Assembly: GCA_044354975.1 (NCBI GenBank)
Contig: JBIKZA010000016.1
Span: 1-40,399, forward strand
Origin: CAIZGX01 sp044354975
GTDB lineage: Bacteria > Bacteroidota > Bacteroidia > Flavobacteriales_D > Sanyastnellaceae
DNA: 40,399 nt
Direction of reading: 5' to 3'
Position numbers and translations under genes: made by a program. Each line of letters starts with the position of its first letter. The stretch's first letter is position 1. Positions 17,619-24,377 of this stretch are shown here, piece after piece. The notes under the pieces are model-generated. The model saw only the letters and a list, made by a program, of their open reading frames with translations. It did not search any database and was not told where the DNA came from.

Positions 17619-18464
17619 ATGGTTTCTAATCAAGAACTTTCGCGAATAGCCTCTCAAGTGAGACGTGATATCGTGCGAATGGTCCACGCTGTGAACAGCG
17701 GACACCCGGGAGGAAGTTTAGGCTGCACCGATTTCTTGGTGAGTCTCTACTTCCGCCAAATGACAATTAATCCAACCAGCTGGAACATGAACGGACAAGG
17801 AGAAGATCTTTTCTTCTTAAGCAACGGTCATATATCTCCCGTTTTCTACTCTGTGTTAGCACGTTCAGGTTACTTCGATGTGGCTGAATTAGCAACCTTC
17901 AGAAAAATAAACACACGTCTTCAAGGACACCCTACCACTCACGACGGCCTTCCTGGAGTGCGTATCGCAAGCGGTTCACTTGGTCAAGGCATGAGCGCAG
18001 CTGCTGGAGCGGCACAAGCTAAAAAACTAAACAACGATCCGAAACTTGTTTTCACCCTTCACGGAGATGGTGAATTACAAGAAGGACAAATTTGGGAAGC
18101 GGCTATGTATTGCGCGCATCACAAAATTGACAATATCATTAGCACTGTTGATGTAAACGGACAACAAATCGATGGTCCAACAGAGGCAGTTATGTCTTTG
18201 GGAAATCTTCGTGCGAAATTCGAAGCGTTCGGATGGAAAGTGCTTGAAACAAACGGTCACGACCTTGATCAATTAAACACTACCATCGAAGAAGCGAAGA
18301 GCTTAACCGGAAACGGATATCCAATTATGATTCTCATGACGACTAGCATGGGTAAAGGTGTTGACTTCATGGAAGGCACACACAAATGGCATGGCGTTGC
18401 TCCGAACGACGAGCAATTAGCAAATGCATTGGGACAGTTAGAAGAAACCTTAGGCGACTATTAA
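17619..18464 (+). CDS. Transketolase, N-terminal (thiamine diphosphate-binding) subunit
   Basis: A 281-residue polypeptide equal to the first half of a transketolase. It transfers two-carbon units between sugar phosphates in the non-oxidative pentose phosphate pathway. Motifs include HAVNSGHPGGSLGCTDFL (residues 24-41), the ThDP diphosphate and metal motif GDGELQEGQIWEAAMYCAH, and VDVNGQQIDGP. It is followed after 10 bp by the second half. Two-gene transketolases are normal in many bacteria, and both halves are intact with their own starts, so this is not a broken gene. Confidence 0.94.
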   Translation: MVSNQELSRIASQVRRDIVRMVHAVNSGHPGGSLGCTDFLVSLYFRQMTINPTSWNMNGQGEDLFFLSNGHISPVFYSVLARSGYFDVAELATFRKINTRLQGHPTTHDGLPGVRIASGSLGQGMSAAAGAAQAKKLNNDPKLVFTLHGDGELQEGQIWEAAMYCAHHKIDNIISTVDVNGQQIDGPTEAVMSLGNLRAKFEAFGWKVLETNGHDLDQLNTTIEEAKSLTGNGYPIMILMTTSMGKGVDFMEGTHKWHGVAPNDEQLANALGQLEETLGDY

Positions 18465-18474
18465 TAAAAGAGAC

Positions 18475-19425
18475 ATGCTAGAATTCGATTTATCACCCGC
18501 GAACGACACTCGCTCTGGCTTTGGTGCTGGACTTCATGAATTAGGTCTGAAAAACCCTAAAGTTGTTGCATTGTGTGCCGACTTAATTGGCTCTTTGAAA
18601 ATGGATGCTTTCAAAAAAGATTTTCCTGAGCGCTTTTTTCAAGTTGGAATTGCAGAAGCAAATATGATGGGTGTCGCCGCTGGAATGACCATTGGCGGAT
18701 ACATTCCATTCACTGGAACGTTCGCTAATTTCTCAACTGGACGTGTTTACGATCAGATTAGACAAAGCATTGCTTATAGCGATAAGAACGTTAAGATATG
18801 TGCATCGCACGCTGGACTTACCTTGGGTGAAGACGGTGCAACGCATCAGATTTTAGAAGATCTTGGAATGATGAGCATGCTTCCGGGCATGACAGTTATT
18901 AATCCTTGCGATTACAATCAAACCAAAGCAGCTACCCTAGCTATCGCCGATCATCATGGTCCAGTTTACTTGCGTTTCGGAAGACCGAAAGTAACGAACT
19001 TCACTGCAGTTGATCAGAATTTCGAAATTGGAAAAGCATGGCACATTCACGAAGGAAACGACGTGACAATCATAGCAACTGGGCACCTTGTTTGGGAGGC
19101 TGTTGAAGCTGCTCGTGAATTGGAAGCTGAAGGAATTTCAGTTGATCTGATTAACATTCACACCATTAAGCCTCTTGATAAAGAAGCCATTGTTCGCAGC
19201 GCAATGAAAACCGGAAAGGTTATCACTTGTGAAGAGCACATGATCAATGGTGGATTAGGAAGCTTGGTGGCGCAAGTGTTAGCGAAAGATGCTCCTTCTC
19301 TTATGGAATTCATTGGCGTGAACGACAGCTTCGGTGAAAGCGGAACTCCCGATCAACTAATGGAGAAATACGGATTGAAGTCGAAGAATATCATTGCTGC
19401 TGCGAAGCGGTTGATGGAAAACTAA
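18475..19425 (+). CDS. Transketolase, C-terminal (pyrimidine-binding) subunit
   Basis: A 316-residue polypeptide equal to the second half of transketolase. The pyrimidine-binding domain has the catalytic Glu in RFFQVGIAEANMMGVAAG, with GGYIPFTGTFANF and HAGLTLGEDGATHQILED. The C-terminal domain has VTIIATGHLVWEAVEAARELE and CEEHMINGGLGSL. It functions only with the N-terminal subunit, 10 bp upstream. The stop is followed at once by a repeat array and no clear terminator. Confidence 0.94.
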   Translation: MLEFDLSPANDTRSGFGAGLHELGLKNPKVVALCADLIGSLKMDAFKKDFPERFFQVGIAEANMMGVAAGMTIGGYIPFTGTFANFSTGRVYDQIRQSIAYSDKNVKICASHAGLTLGEDGATHQILEDLGMMSMLPGMTVINPCDYNQTKAATLAIADHHGPVYLRFGRPKVTNFTAVDQNFEIGKAWHIHEGNDVTIIATGHLVWEAVEAARELEAEGISVDLINIHTIKPLDKEAIVRSAMKTGKVITCEEHMINGGLGSLVAQVLAKDAPSLMEFIGVNDSFGESGTPDQLMEKYGLKSKNIIAAAKRLMEN

Positions 19426-19429
19426 GAAC

Positions 19430-19610
19430 TTCGTAATTGGAAAATCGGGGATTTTATTCCTACTTCGTAATTGGAACTTCGTTATTCCTATTTCATAATT
19501 GGAACTATGTTATTCCTACTTCGTAATTCATAATTCATATTTCATAATTCCTCCTTCATAATTCCTATTTCATAATTCAAACTGCGTAATTGGAACTGCG
19601 TTGTTGAATA
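19430..19610 (+). repeat. 14-bp intergenic repeat array, second locus
   Basis: About twelve tandem 14-bp units of the alternating types ATTCCTACTTCGTA and ATTGGAACTTCGTT, with variants such as ATTCCTATTTCATA. One embedded 15-bp hairpin, AAAATC-GGG-GATTTT, is at 19441-19455. Units, period and hairpin context match the arrays around the four-helix-bundle gene. There is no protein gene of that family here, so this is a stand-alone copy. It occupies the first half of the 395-bp gap after transketolase. Confidence 0.82.
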
Positions 19611-19636
19611 AACGTCAAAGACGGTCGTCCAAAGGG

Positions 19637-19786
19637 CATTCGCTGCAAGCATTCGTCGAAGACATTAGTGCTTTCACATTATTTGCTCTGCACATCCTTC
19701 CCCTCTCTTACTTTTTCTTGTGATATTCGCGAAGCATTCGTTGAAAACATTCGTCGCAGACATTCGCCGAAGGCATCAATGCTTCG
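19637..19786 (+). repeat. 13-bp repeat (CATTCGTCGAAGA type), two clusters
   Basis: Units at 19637-19649 and 19650-19662, then 19735-19747, 19748-19760, 19761-19773 and a diverged copy at 19774-19786. Most contain the near-palindrome TTCG-n-CGAA. The family is different from the 14-bp array just upstream. An open frame can be read through it from 19668, but the repeat nature argues against coding. The 72 bases between the clusters show nothing recognisable. Confidence 0.65.
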
Positions 19787-19798
19787 CACATTTATACC

Positions 19799-19806
19799 TA
19801 TTTTCG
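19799..19806 (+). promoter_or_regulatory. Putative -7 box of the peptidase/ligase pair
   Basis: TATTTTCG is one base off TAnnTTTG and ends 14 bp before the ATG at 19821. It supports that start over the longer frame from 19668. Confidence 0.4.
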
Positions 19807-19820
19807 CAAAAACTAACCTG

Positions 19821-20558
19821 ATGAAAGAAGTTAACGAAACTAAAAGTCTAGTTTCAAAATTGGAAGTTGTCTCGAAAGTCAGGGCTATAAAACCAGCCGA
19901 GCTGTTGCCAAGTAAACAGTCTACTTTAGATTCTACGCGAGCGAAATTTCATCCGATATCAGATGAAACTATTCCACATCGAAATTTGAGAAGCGTTGAA
20001 TCAAAGAAAAGAAGTCTTCATAGAATAATTAGAAAGCTAGACGTGAAGAATAGTCTTCGCTACCAGCGCACTCCAGAAGACACCTATTGCAATGTTTATT
20101 CTTACGATTATTGTTATTTCGCAAAAGTATATCTTCCAACAGTGTGGTGGACCGATGAGTCCATAGAGAAACTCCAGAATGGTGAAGATGTCAAAGCTAT
20201 TTTCAACAAAACAGTTGAGCCCATTTATTCAAGCGCTATTCACGATTGGTTTATGATTTGGGGCGATTGCTTTGGATGGAAGAAAATTGATAGCCTCACT
20301 GAAATTCAAAAAAGAGTGACTGAGGAAGGTGGAGTTGGAATGATTTGCGCGAAGAGAAAAACGGTTGGACTATCTGGACACATTGTTCCAATTGTTCCCG
20401 AAACTGAAAAGAAAAAAGCCTTTCGTGAAAATGGAGAAGTTCTATTCCCTTTGCAATCACAAGCAGGGAAGTTGAACTACAACTATTTTGCACGCAAAAG
20501 GAGAGACTGGTGGAACCACAGTCGCTATTCATCATTCGTGTTATACTACCACGAATAA
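19821..20558 (+). CDS. Papain-like (NlpC/P60 or CHAP-type) cysteine peptidase/amidase, putative
   Basis: A 245-residue protein with no signal peptide, so probably cytoplasmic. The C-terminal two thirds look like a papain-fold hydrolase: a nucleophile candidate Cys90 in TYCNVYSYDYCYF at a helix start, His187 in GLSGHIVPIVPE on a strand, and polar Q212/Q214 in FPLQSQAG as a possible third residue. Asp149-Cys-Phe-Gly-Trp is also conserved-looking. Residues 1-80 are basic and probably disordered or a regulatory tail. The start at 19821 avoids reading through the upstream repeats. The gene ends 72 bp before an amidoligase-like gene on the same strand, so a joint make-and-break peptide or amide system is plausible. 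The fold call comes from motif reading only. Confidence 0.6.
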   Translation: MKEVNETKSLVSKLEVVSKVRAIKPAELLPSKQSTLDSTRAKFHPISDETIPHRNLRSVESKKRSLHRIIRKLDVKNSLRYQRTPEDTYCNVYSYDYCYFAKVYLPTVWWTDESIEKLQNGEDVKAIFNKTVEPIYSSAIHDWFMIWGDCFGWKKIDSLTEIQKRVTEEGGVGMICAKRKTVGLSGHIVPIVPETEKKKAFRENGEVLFPLQSQAGKLNYNYFARKRRDWWNHSRYSSFVLYYHE

Positions 20559-20630
20559 TGGGCGAGCAATTCTCTTCACCTTTCAACAGAAAATTCAAGA
20601 ATTTTAAAATATCAAAAAGATCAAATAAGA

Positions 20631-22109
20631 ATGAAAAATAACCCAATCAAAAAACACTTCTGGGGCATTGGGTTAGAAAACGAAACGTACTTGCAATTCG
20701 AAGAATCGCTTATTGTTTCCGGACAGTTCATTCAAGAAAAAATGGGTCGAGAACGCTATAGCCTCGACTATCTGAAATGCTACAAAGAAGGCTGTCTGGA
20801 AAAGGTCTTATCACTTGCCTTTAACTCTGGTAAGAACTACCTCGTTAGCCAAATGATGAACAGTCATTCACTAGAAAAACTCGACGTTCATTTTCAACAT
20901 AAGACAATACAATCGGCGCCACCATTATTAGACAACCCCGATTATTCTGGGAAATCAATTCTTGAATTATTCCTTGAGAAACAACCGCATCAAATTCAAA
21001 GCATGCTCACGCAAAAGAACAATCCCATGGGATCTATTATTTTCGACGGAGACACCATTGAATTCGTTACAAAATATTATGAGAATAGAACCATTCAAGA
21101 ATCCTTCAATGAATTAAAAGCAACGAAGAAACTTTTCCTTGAAAAGCTCAACGAAGCAAAAATTCTTCTCGGAAATTTGACTTATCCGGAATACAACATC
21201 GGCATAAACATGTTCATGTCGAATCAAAAAAACTTAGTGCTCTTCAACAACGGCACCTTTCATTTTCACATTACACTTCCTACGTTAACGGAAGACAGTC
21301 GAATCATTGATTACGCAGCATTCGACCTTGCTCACCACAAAGCCATTTATTTGCTGCAGTGGTTCGAACCCTTGTTCATTGCAACACTCGGAAGCCCCGA
21401 TATTATGTCGGTTATCAATGAGAAGTTCGGAATGGAGGAAAAGTTTGCAGGAGGCTCTATGCGCAACGCAATGTCGAGATATACTGGCGTTGGCATCTAC
21501 CACAAGTCAATGCCAAAAGGCAAAGTCCTCACTTACCCTGTTGATGAATTTCGAAAACTCTTGACATTCAAAAAAGAAGAAAACATTTGGTGGAGAGACC
21601 GCATAGAATCTGAACTGAGCTATGAATTGCTTTCCGATGTTGGACTCGATTTCAACAGAGAAAAATTGTATCAAAGCGGATACGAATTCCGAAGCTTCGA
21701 TGAATTCCCTACCGATTATCTTCCTGAGGTATTACACGCTATCGTTTTAATTTCCGAGCATGCCCAGCATATAGATGAAGTTGAATGGGCTTCGAACAAT
21801 GCCATTTGGAACAATCTCGTTTTCAAAACGCTTACGCAAGGTTTTAAATCCGAAATGACTGAAGATGAGAAAAGTGAAATGATGAATGTGTTTCAAATCC
21901 CTTTGAATAAGAGAGATTCATTGAACAATTCAAATCGATTGGATGAATTCTTTTTCCAAATTCTTCAGTTACTTCATGAATTACACAACGACAACAGCGA
22001 GTACTTGAAATCATTCCTGTACGAAAAAAGTGAAGAAGCTCCGCGTTGGGATAACTTCAATCAACACCAAGTAGAGCAGCATGCAAAACAGTTGGAAGAA
22101 GTTTTATAA
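20631..22109 (+). CDS. Carboxylate-amine (COOH-NH2) ligase of glutamine-synthetase fold, putative
   Basis: A 492-residue soluble protein. Features that suggest the glutamate-cysteine ligase/amidoligase superfamily are the N-terminal WGIGLENETY (residues 11-20, the GxExE metal-binding strand), GTFHFHITLPT (208-218), QWFEPLFIATLGSPD (243-257), GSMRNAMSRYTGVGIY (275-290) and YEFRSFDEFP (351-360, an ExR strand of the kind that binds substrate in this fold). Such enzymes use ATP to join a carboxylate to an amine. The substrate is unknown. No carrier protein or short peptide tag gene was seen nearby. Its only same-strand neighbour is the putative peptidase upstream. It converges on the DUF2256 gene with 18 bp between stops. 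Confidence 0.62.
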   Translation: MKNNPIKKHFWGIGLENETYLQFEESLIVSGQFIQEKMGRERYSLDYLKCYKEGCLEKVLSLAFNSGKNYLVSQMMNSHSLEKLDVHFQHKTIQSAPPLLDNPDYSGKSILELFLEKQPHQIQSMLTQKNNPMGSIIFDGDTIEFVTKYYENRTIQESFNELKATKKLFLEKLNEAKILLGNLTYPEYNIGINMFMSNQKNLVLFNNGTFHFHITLPTLTEDSRIIDYAAFDLAHHKAIYLLQWFEPLFIATLGSPDIMSVINEKFGMEEKFAGGSMRNAMSRYTGVGIYHKSMPKGKVLTYPVDEFRKLLTFKKEENIWWRDRIESELSYELLSDVGLDFNREKLYQSGYEFRSFDEFPTDYLPEVLHAIVLISEHAQHIDEVEWASNNAIWNNLVFKTLTQGFKSEMTEDEKSEMMNVFQIPLNKRDSLNNSNRLDEFFFQILQLLHELHNDNSEYLKSFLYEKSEEAPRWDNFNQHQVEQHAKQLEEVL

Positions 22110-22127
22110 GCTGAATTTACAAGGTGT

Positions 22128-22265
22128 CTACGTTTTGCCTTTCGACCTTCTGCAACGTTCACTGCAATACTTCACTTCCTCCCAATTCTTCTCCCACTTT
22201 TTTCGCCAAGAATAAGGTAGTCCGCATACTATGCAGATTTTAGTGGGTAAGTTTGTTTTCTTCAT
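22128..22265 (-). CDS. DUF2256 small zinc-ribbon protein
   Basis: A 45-residue protein starting MKKTNLPTKICIVCGLPYSW. Two CxxC/CxxxC pairs (Cys11, Cys14, Cys34, Cys38) should bind one zinc, and the centre is the family's WRKKWEKNWEEVKYCSERCR text. The start is the ATG at 22265; the open frame extends upstream, but that part lies inside the photolyase gene. The start overlaps the stop of that gene by 4 bp (ATGA), which implies coupled translation. From general knowledge, DUF2256 genes are often neighbours of cryptochrome/photolyase genes, and this fits. Its function is not known. Confidence 0.85.
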   Translation of the reverse strand: MKKTNLPTKICIVCGLPYSWRKKWEKNWEEVKYCSERCRRSKGKT

Positions 22266-23341
22266 TGCAGCTCCTTCTTTACTTTTTTCCAAAACGAAAA
22301 GAACGAAGAGTATTCCCCCTTCACATTCGAAATCCAATCTCGTTCATCTTGAATTCCATTATAAGTATTCAACGGATGTTCTTTGAAAATGAATTTCACA
22401 TCGGGAATACTTTGCAAATCTGAAAACTCACCGACAAAGATTTGAATGTTCGGAATGTTTTCTATCGCTAGATCAATACAAAATTGAATACTCTTTTCGG
22501 AAACAGGGTACTTCTCAAATACCGAAGGCTCTAGCAATAGAACACGAATGCCTTTGTCTTCTTTTCTCCAAATAGGATCTAGGTTATAAAAATTATAGAT
22601 GAAGCAAGTCTCTCCATTCTGCAATGTTGGGAAGGATGTATGCGGAAGTTCCGTTTTCAATTGAAAAGTTTCCAAATCTCTTAATTCAACAGGGATTCCC
22701 AATGTCTCAATTTCTTCATAGGAAACATCTAGAAAAGTTTTTGTCTGATTCGTGTTGCAATACTTATTGATATTCTCCTGATTCGCGAAATAGAGTTTGT
22801 TACTCTTCGCCCCGCACACCCATTGCCAACTCAAAGCATTGCTCGCCCAATCGGCGTCTAACAAATGATAATACATCCATTGTGCCGGTTGAATCCACGC
22901 ACATCTCCCTAGATTGGTCGCACACGATGCTACGTACATCCGCAGGTGATTGTGTAGATAACCCGTTCGGTAAAATTCGGAAACTCCTTTATCAATAGCC
23001 TCAATACCGGTTTGTCCATTTATAATATTAACTGGAACACCATTCCTGTCTGCCCGAGGTTGTTGATTCCGGATATCTGAATCAATTTCAGATCCTCTGG
23101 CAATCCAAATCTGCTGCCAATAGTCACGCCAAGCTAATTCTTTAAGGAAACTTTCAACCTCATCAACAGAGTACCCTCTTTTCAATACAGAATCAAAGAT
23201 CAGCTTGGTACTTATCACACCTCTTGATATGTAAGGAGCTAAGCCAGTTACTGCTCCAGATAAGTAATTACGCGATTTCCCGCACTCAATGGGATCTATG
23301 TTCTCAAATCGCTCTATTAAAGCTACAAAATTTAAATTCAT
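22262..23341 (-). CDS. Cryptochrome/photolyase-family FAD protein with permuted domain order
   Basis: A 359-residue flavoprotein of the photolyase/cryptochrome family. The all-helical FAD-binding domain comes first (about residues 20-195): LSGAVTGLAPYISRGVIS, FLKELAWRDYWQQIW, NGQTGIEAIDKGV, HNHLRMYVAS and DADWASNALSWQW. The last segment keeps the Asn that contacts FAD N5 (Asn168) and the inner electron-transfer Trp (Trp172). Residues about 245-359 then look like an alpha/beta domain (IRVLLLEPSVF, IQIFVGEFSDL), which in classical photolyases stands at the N-terminus. Repair or blue-light sensing are both possible. It is divergent from proteorhodopsin across a 198-bp gap and coupled to DUF2256. 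Confidence 0.82.
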   Translation of the reverse strand: MNLNFVALIERFENIDPIECGKSRNYLSGAVTGLAPYISRGVISTKLIFDSVLKRGYSVDEVESFLKELAWRDYWQQIWIARGSEIDSDIRNQQPRADRNGVPVNIINGQTGIEAIDKGVSEFYRTGYLHNHLRMYVASCATNLGRCAWIQPAQWMYYHLLDADWASNALSWQWVCGAKSNKLYFANQENINKYCNTNQTKTFLDVSYEEIETLGIPVELRDLETFQLKTELPHTSFPTLQNGETCFIYNFYNLDPIWRKEDKGIRVLLLEPSVFEKYPVSEKSIQFCIDLAIENIPNIQIFVGEFSDLQSIPDVKFIFKEHPLNTYNGIQDERDWISNVKGEYSSFFSFWKKVKKELQ

Positions 23342-23428
23342 TCAGTTAAGTCATAATTTATTTTCAAACAACCCAAAAACGATTTGGTTTAAAATAAAAT
23401 TTAACAGGTTTTTTAAAAAAAAACTGTT

Positions 23429-23457
23429 TTTGTTTAAACAAGTTTATGCTATAATTG
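23429..23457 (+). promoter_or_regulatory. Putative proteorhodopsin promoter with 12-bp palindrome
   Basis: TTTG (23429-23432) and TATAATTG (23450-23457, one base off TAnnTTTG) are 17 bp apart. The perfect palindrome TTGTTTAAACAA (23430-23441) overlaps the -33 element and could be an operator. A further imperfect AT-rich inverted repeat (AACAG at 23403, CTGTT ending 23428) lies just upstream. The implied 5' leader before the ATG at 23540 is about 75 nt. Confidence 0.5.
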
Positions 23458-23539
23458 TTGTCATCATCGTGGAGGCAGAAACCACTATAATCAACGCGGA
23501 GAATCTGAAAATCCATAAGAGTAAGAAAACCTAACCAAA

Positions 23540-24265
23540 ATGTTTATGGAACACATGGGTACAATTGCGAGTGACAATTATGTTGCTTTTACGTTCTTCA
23601 TCGGTACGATGGCTATGATGGCCGCTTCAGTATTTTTCTTTTTTGAATTGAACAACACTTCACCAAAGTGGAGAACGTCTGTTCTGGTTTCTGGTCTTAT
23701 TACCTTCATTGCAGCAGTGCACTACTACTACATGAGAGGTTACAATTTGGAGACAGGTGAATCACCAACGTTCTTCAGATATGTTGACTGGATCCTTACT
23801 GTTCCATTGATGTGTGTTGAGTTTTACTTAATCACTAAGAAAGCAGGTGCTAAAATTGCTTTGTTATGGAAATTAATCTTCGCGTCATTAGTAATGTTAG
23901 TTACTGGTTACATCGGAGAAGTTTTAGACAGAGACGGTAGTGTTCTATGGGGTGTTCTTTCAGGAGCAGCTTACTTCTACATTGCATACTTAGTATGGTT
24001 TGGTGAAGTATCTAAATTGGCTGAAACTGCAGGTCCACAAGTTGCTAAAGCTACTCGTATTCTTGCTTGGTTCGTATTAGTTGGATGGGCTATCTATCCA
24101 TTAGGATATATCTTAGGAACTCCAGGTGGATTATTCGGAATCAAGTTGGTTGCTGATCCAAAGGCTGCATTGCACGCTATGGACATCGTTTACAACATTG
24201 CAGATGCGATTAACAAAATTGGATTTGGTTTAGTAATTTATGCGTTGTCGCGTAAAGAAGACTAA
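23540..24265 (+). CDS. Proteorhodopsin, light-driven proton pump (DTE type, Met at tuning site)
   Basis: A 241-residue seven-helix retinal protein. Helix C reads RYVDWILTVPLMCVEFYL: Arg80, the Schiff-base proton acceptor Asp83, Thr87 and the proton donor Glu94. This is the D-T-E pattern of outward proton pumps, not the NDQ pattern of sodium pumps. His61 matches the pH-tuning His75 of marine proteorhodopsin. Met91 stands at tuning position 105, the state common in flavobacterial green-absorbing pumps. Lys226 in ADAINKIGFG is the retinal-binding lysine, with Asp222 as second counterion. A strong terminator follows, then the gene expected to make its retinal. A start at the Met in position 3 is also possible. 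Confidence 0.97.
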   Translation: MFMEHMGTIASDNYVAFTFFIGTMAMMAASVFFFFELNNTSPKWRTSVLVSGLITFIAAVHYYYMRGYNLETGESPTFFRYVDWILTVPLMCVEFYLITKKAGAKIALLWKLIFASLVMLVTGYIGEVLDRDGSVLWGVLSGAAYFYIAYLVWFGEVSKLAETAGPQVAKATRILAWFVLVGWAIYPLGYILGTPGGLFGIKLVADPKAALHAMDIVYNIADAINKIGFGLVIYALSRKED

Positions 24266-24296
24266 GTAAATCTATTCTACTAAAAATAGAATTTAG

Positions 24297-24332
24297 AAAG
24301 GGCGTAAGTGACAAAACTTACGCCCTTTTTTT
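24297..24332 (+). terminator. Strong rho-independent terminator after proteorhodopsin
   Basis: A 10-bp GC-rich stem (GGGCGTAAGT at 24300-24309 with ACTTACGCCC at 24316-24325), a GACAAA loop, flanking AAA/TTT pairs and eight or more T. A weaker 6-bp hairpin (ATTCTA/TAGAAT, 24274-24292) lies between it and the stop codon. It ends 45 bp before the crtY-blh start. Confidence 0.92.
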
Positions 24333-24377
24333 TATAATCAAGTTCTATCTCTCAAAGCAGATTAATACCGTCAAAAA

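Noticed and set aside
17619..19425. Transketolase split into two genes, possibly a broken gene
   Set aside because: Both halves have their own starts, end at the normal domain boundary and keep all motifs. Two-subunit transketolases are common in bacteria.
19668..19820. Longer N-terminus for the papain-like protein
   Set aside because: The extra 51 residues would be translated from 13-bp repeats, and a promoter-like box lies at 19799-19806, after that start.
23448..23455. E. coli-like extended -10 element (TGCTATAAT) before proteorhodopsin
   Set aside because: Bacteroidota sigma factor uses TAnnTTTG, and the same bases read better as TATAATTG with a TTTG 17 bp upstream.
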